In this document: piece by piece, positions 61,740-64,000 of the stretch | Numbering within the stretch: the first letter of the stretch is position 1 | Layout of the letters: each line of letters starts with the position of its first letter | Assembly: GCF_903645285.1 (NCBI RefSeq) | Contig: NZ_CAHJXN010000003.1 | Coordinates: forward strand, 288,001 to 352,000 | Source of the DNA: Streptococcus thalassemiae | Lineage (GTDB): Bacteria > Bacillota > Bacilli > Lactobacillales > Streptococcaceae | DNA length: 64,000 nucleotides | Direction: 5' to 3' | Notes under the pieces: generated by a model | Seen by the model: the letters and a program-made list of their open reading frames with translations, nothing else | Databases searched by the model: none | What the model was told of the DNA's origin: nothing | Made by a program: the position numbers and the translations under genes

Positions 61740-64000
61740 CTATTTTCTACGTCTAGCCTTTCTTCCTAGCAAAGCAAAACCACTGGTTGCCGCCACTAGA
61801 CCAAGACTAGCAAGTGCTGCACTTGATGCTGAACCTGTGTTAGGTAATTGTTTGCCAGCAGGTGACTGGTAGGTAACATCTTGCATTGTTCCTGCAGTTG
61901 CCTGAGGAGCAGCATTAGGAGCCACTGGTCTCTTAGGAACTGTAACCATGGCAATGGCTTGCACTCCAATCGTTTCTGCTTCCTTCACATCTTCCACAGT
62001 TTTCGCATTTTCAATCTCTTTGAGAGCTGCTTGTTTTTCTGCTTCCACTCTTGCTAAAAGTTCTGCTTTTTCTTTATCAGAAAGCGGTGCGCCTTTGATT
62101 TCATCCTGCTTGTCCTTGGCAGCTTTCTCAATGGCATTTTTAGCTGATTCTTTTTCAGTAGCCAATTGCTTAGAAGCTTGTGATTGAGCTGAGTTTTGTG
62201 AACCTGTGTGAGCTTGTCCGCCTGCCTGGCTACCACCGCCTGCATTCGCATTAGCATCTGAGCTTCCAGTATTGCCTCCATGATCTCCACCTGGTGTAGT
62301 TTCTGGCTTATACTCTGGTGTAGCTTCTTGAGTTACAGATTCACCTTTCGCAGATTGTTGAACTGTATCTTTCCCTAGAATCGTCACTACTGAACCATCT
62401 GGGAATGTGATTGTTGCTGTACCATCTCCAGCTACAGTGATTGTCGCTCCGTCTAATGCTGAACCATTTGCTTGTAAAATAGCAATCTTAACTTTTTCTT
62501 TTTCTTCATCTGTTAAATGAGTTATATCTTTTACATCTACTCTTTGAGCAGGCGTTTTAACAGTTGATTTTTCAGCAGTTGGTTTAGTGCTATCTTGTGC
62601 TTTTGGATCTTGTGCTACCAATTGATTTCCTGGAATTGTAATAGCTGAACCATCTTTAAAGACGATTGTCGCTGTGCCATCTCCAGCTACTTCAACTTTA
62701 ACATCGCTTCCGAATCCATTTGCATCTACTACAGCTTTTTTAACAGCTTCTTTTTCTGCATCTGTTAATCTTGTAGCTTCTGCTACTTTTGTAGGGTTAG
62801 CTGGGATGATTACTTTTGTCTTCTCTGCGATTGTTGGTTGCTCTTGTGTTGCAGTTTCCTCTTTTTGAACTACTAGACTGGTTCCTGGGATTGTGTTTAC
62901 TGAACCGTCTGAATATGTTAATGTCGCTGTTCCGTCTTTAGATACCTTAACATCTGTAGCAGTCGGATTTGCTTGTTTCACTTTCGTAGCTACTGCAGCT
63001 TGTTCCTCAGGTGTTAAGCTGTGAGCATTTCCAACTTCTGTAGTTGCTGGCACCACAGCTGGATTTTGCGCGGCTTGTGTTGAAGCTTCATTGTCAGTAT
63101 CTTTGGCTACTACTAGACTGGTTCCTGGGATTGTGTTTACTGAACCATCTCCATATGTTAGCGTTGCTGTTCCATCTTTAGATACCTTAACATCTGTCGC
63201 CGCTGGATTTGCTTCTTTGACCTTAGCTGCTACAGTATCTTGCTCCGTCTGTGTCAAGTTGTGAGTATTTTCAACAGGTACAAAGTTTCCTGGAACTTGC
63301 GCTGGGTTCTTCTCTGCATCTGTCTGAACTTTTGGAGTTTCTTGTTTACTTCCTTTTTCAACAAGTTTATCCCCTGTTATTGTATCTACAGATTTATCTG
63401 GATAGGTGATGACTACTGTTCCATCAGGTCTTACTTCTACTGTAGTTCCTGCTGGGAAGTTGTTCGCATCTTCTACCGCTTTTTTAACCGCAGCCTGTTC
63501 TTCTGGTGTTAACTTCGTAGTATTTCCTACTTGTGTTTTTCCTGGGATAACTGGCTCGGTTCTTGACGCGATTGTTCCTGTCTCTTTGTTAGCTGGCGCT
63601 ACTAATTTATCTTTAGAAATCGTATCGCTTGAACCATCTTTATATGTGATAAGAGCTGTTCCATCTGGTTGAACTTCTACTGTTGTTCCATCTGGGAATG
63701 TGTTAGCCCCTTCGATGTTTTGACGAACTTGTTCTCTTTCTTCATCTGAAAGTTTTGCTGGATTTTCCACTTCCACTTTGTTTTCAGGAACTTTCGGTTC
63801 GAATTTAGATGCGATAGAGCCCTCTGGTTGAACTTCATTTATCTTATGAATACCAGCTTCTTTCGCCGCATTGATTTCATCTTTAGATTGACCTTTGTTG
63901 ATGTCTTCAATCGCTTTATCTTTGGCCTTATTGATTTCTTCGATAGCTTTTTGTTTCGCTTCGTCTGATAAATCTTTATTGTTCTTGATTTCGTCAATGC
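61740..64000 (-). CDS. LPXTG cell-wall-anchored protein with Rib-like repeats (5' end cut by window)
   Basis: A sortase-anchored surface protein whose N-terminus lies beyond the window; at least 753 residues are seen. The order, N to C, is: a helical DUF1542-like stretch (AKQKAIEEINKAKDKAIEDI); six Rib/YPDG-type repeats of about 75-85 residues (each with LTxEE..V and DGTATITYxDGS..TI); a Gly/Ser/Asn/Gln-rich linker; a second helical stretch; and the sorting signal LPNTG, a hydrophobic helix and the basic tail KARRRK. Such repeats act as stalks that hold an adhesive tip out from the wall. No start codon inside the window is credible, because the frame is open to the edge. Confidence 0.9.
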   Translation of the reverse strand, partial: IDEIKNNKDLSDEAKQKAIEEINKAKDKAIEDINKGQSKDEINAAKEAGIHKINEVQPEGSIASKFEPKVPENKVEVENPAKLSDEEREQVRQNIEGANTFPDGTTVEVQPDGTALITYKDGSSDTISKDKLVAPANKETGTIASRTEPVIPGKTQVGNTTKLTPEEQAAVKKAVEDANNFPAGTTVEVRPDGTVVITYPDKSVDTITGDKLVEKGSKQETPKVQTDAEKNPAQVPGNFVPVENTHNLTQTEQDTVAAKVKEANPAATDVKVSKDGTATLTYGDGSVNTIPGTSLVVAKDTDNEASTQAAQNPAVVPATTEVGNAHSLTPEEQAAVATKVKQANPTATDVKVSKDGTATLTYSDGSVNTIPGTSLVVQKEETATQEQPTIAEKTKVIIPANPTKVAEATRLTDAEKEAVKKAVVDANGFGSDVKVEVAGDGTATIVFKDGSAITIPGNQLVAQDPKAQDSTKPTAEKSTVKTPAQRVDVKDITHLTDEEKEKVKIAILQANGSALDGATITVAGDGTATITFPDGSVVTILGKDTVQQSAKGESVTQEATPEYKPETTPGGDHGGNTGSSDANANAGGGSQAGGQAHTGSQNSAQSQASKQLATEKESAKNAIEKAAKDKQDEIKGAPLSDKEKAELLARVEAEKQAALKEIENAKTVEDVKEAETIGVQAIAMVTVPKRPVAPNAAPQATAGTMQDVTYQSPAGKQLPNTGSASSAALASLGLVAATSGFALLGRKARRRK

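Noticed and set aside
63700..63776. A start codon for the LPXTG protein at 63776
   Set aside because: The codon is an internal GTG and the frame stays open to the end of the window with helical-repeat sequence, so the gene begins outside.

Overview
The window reads as chromosomal DNA of a Mitis-group Streptococcus, in the S. pneumoniae / S. mitis / S. pseudopneumoniae complex. The evidence is low GC, many extended -10 promoters (TGnTATAAT), five BOX repeats of the pneumococcal boxA/boxB/boxC type, a choline-binding surface protein, the competence nuclease gene endA, and pneumococcus-like gene blocks. Gene order and the mosaic penicillin-binding protein fit a commensal (S. mitis-like) or strongly recombined strain better than a standard pneumococcus. 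That species call is an inference.

Layout. (1) 1-7.4 kb is a sialic acid module: two SatB/SatC-type ABC permeases, a YhcH-family protein, a DUF624 membrane protein, N-acetylneuraminate lyase and a ROK kinase. It closes with an RpiR-type regulator on the opposite strand. An AT-rich alpha/beta hydrolase has been inserted between kinase and regulator and left a 29-bp duplicate of the kinase 3' end. (2) 7.6-22.8 kb is a cell wall and division cluster: pbp2b, recR, ddl, murF, ywaF-like, ftsA, ftsZ, ylmE, sepF, ylmG, ylmH, divIVA, then a T-box riboswitch and ileS. (3) 23-29.7 kb holds gpmA, a GH95 alpha-fucosidase and an ABC/FtsX-type exporter. (4) At about 29.7 kb the coding strand flips. A TprA/PlcR-like regulator faces a CbpF-like choline-binding protein, followed by ndk and rpoC-rpoB with a long structured leader. 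(5) 40.7-64 kb has tRNA-Cys, a CorC-type CBS protein, and the endA-epuA-murA operon. It continues with coaD, rsmD, asnA, a Bax-inhibitor homologue, an rRNA methyltransferase, acylphosphatase, yidC, pflA, lysA, purR, yhaM, rmuC, thiN, rpe, rsgA, ksgA, rnmV and tatD. The window ends inside an LPXTG surface protein with Rib-like repeats.

How it works together. The first 6 kb takes up sialic acid, splits it to ManNAc and pyruvate, and phosphorylates ManNAc. The GH95 fucosidase suggests further host-glycan use. The pbp2b-ftsA-ftsZ-sepF-divIVA stretch builds and positions the septum. Genes left of 29.7 kb point right and genes to the right mostly point left, so both sets converge there. That is either a local inversion or a terminus-like junction.

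Most interesting: the low-affinity-type PBP2b substitutions; the scarred insertion in the sialic acid locus; the attenuator-like leader of rpoBC; the regulator/choline-binding protein locus with a 15-codon overlapping leader ORF; and three genes whose start codon sits where transcription should begin. I found no CRISPR array, complete insertion sequence, prophage or rRNA. All identifications come from reading motifs and from memory of these families; no database search was run.
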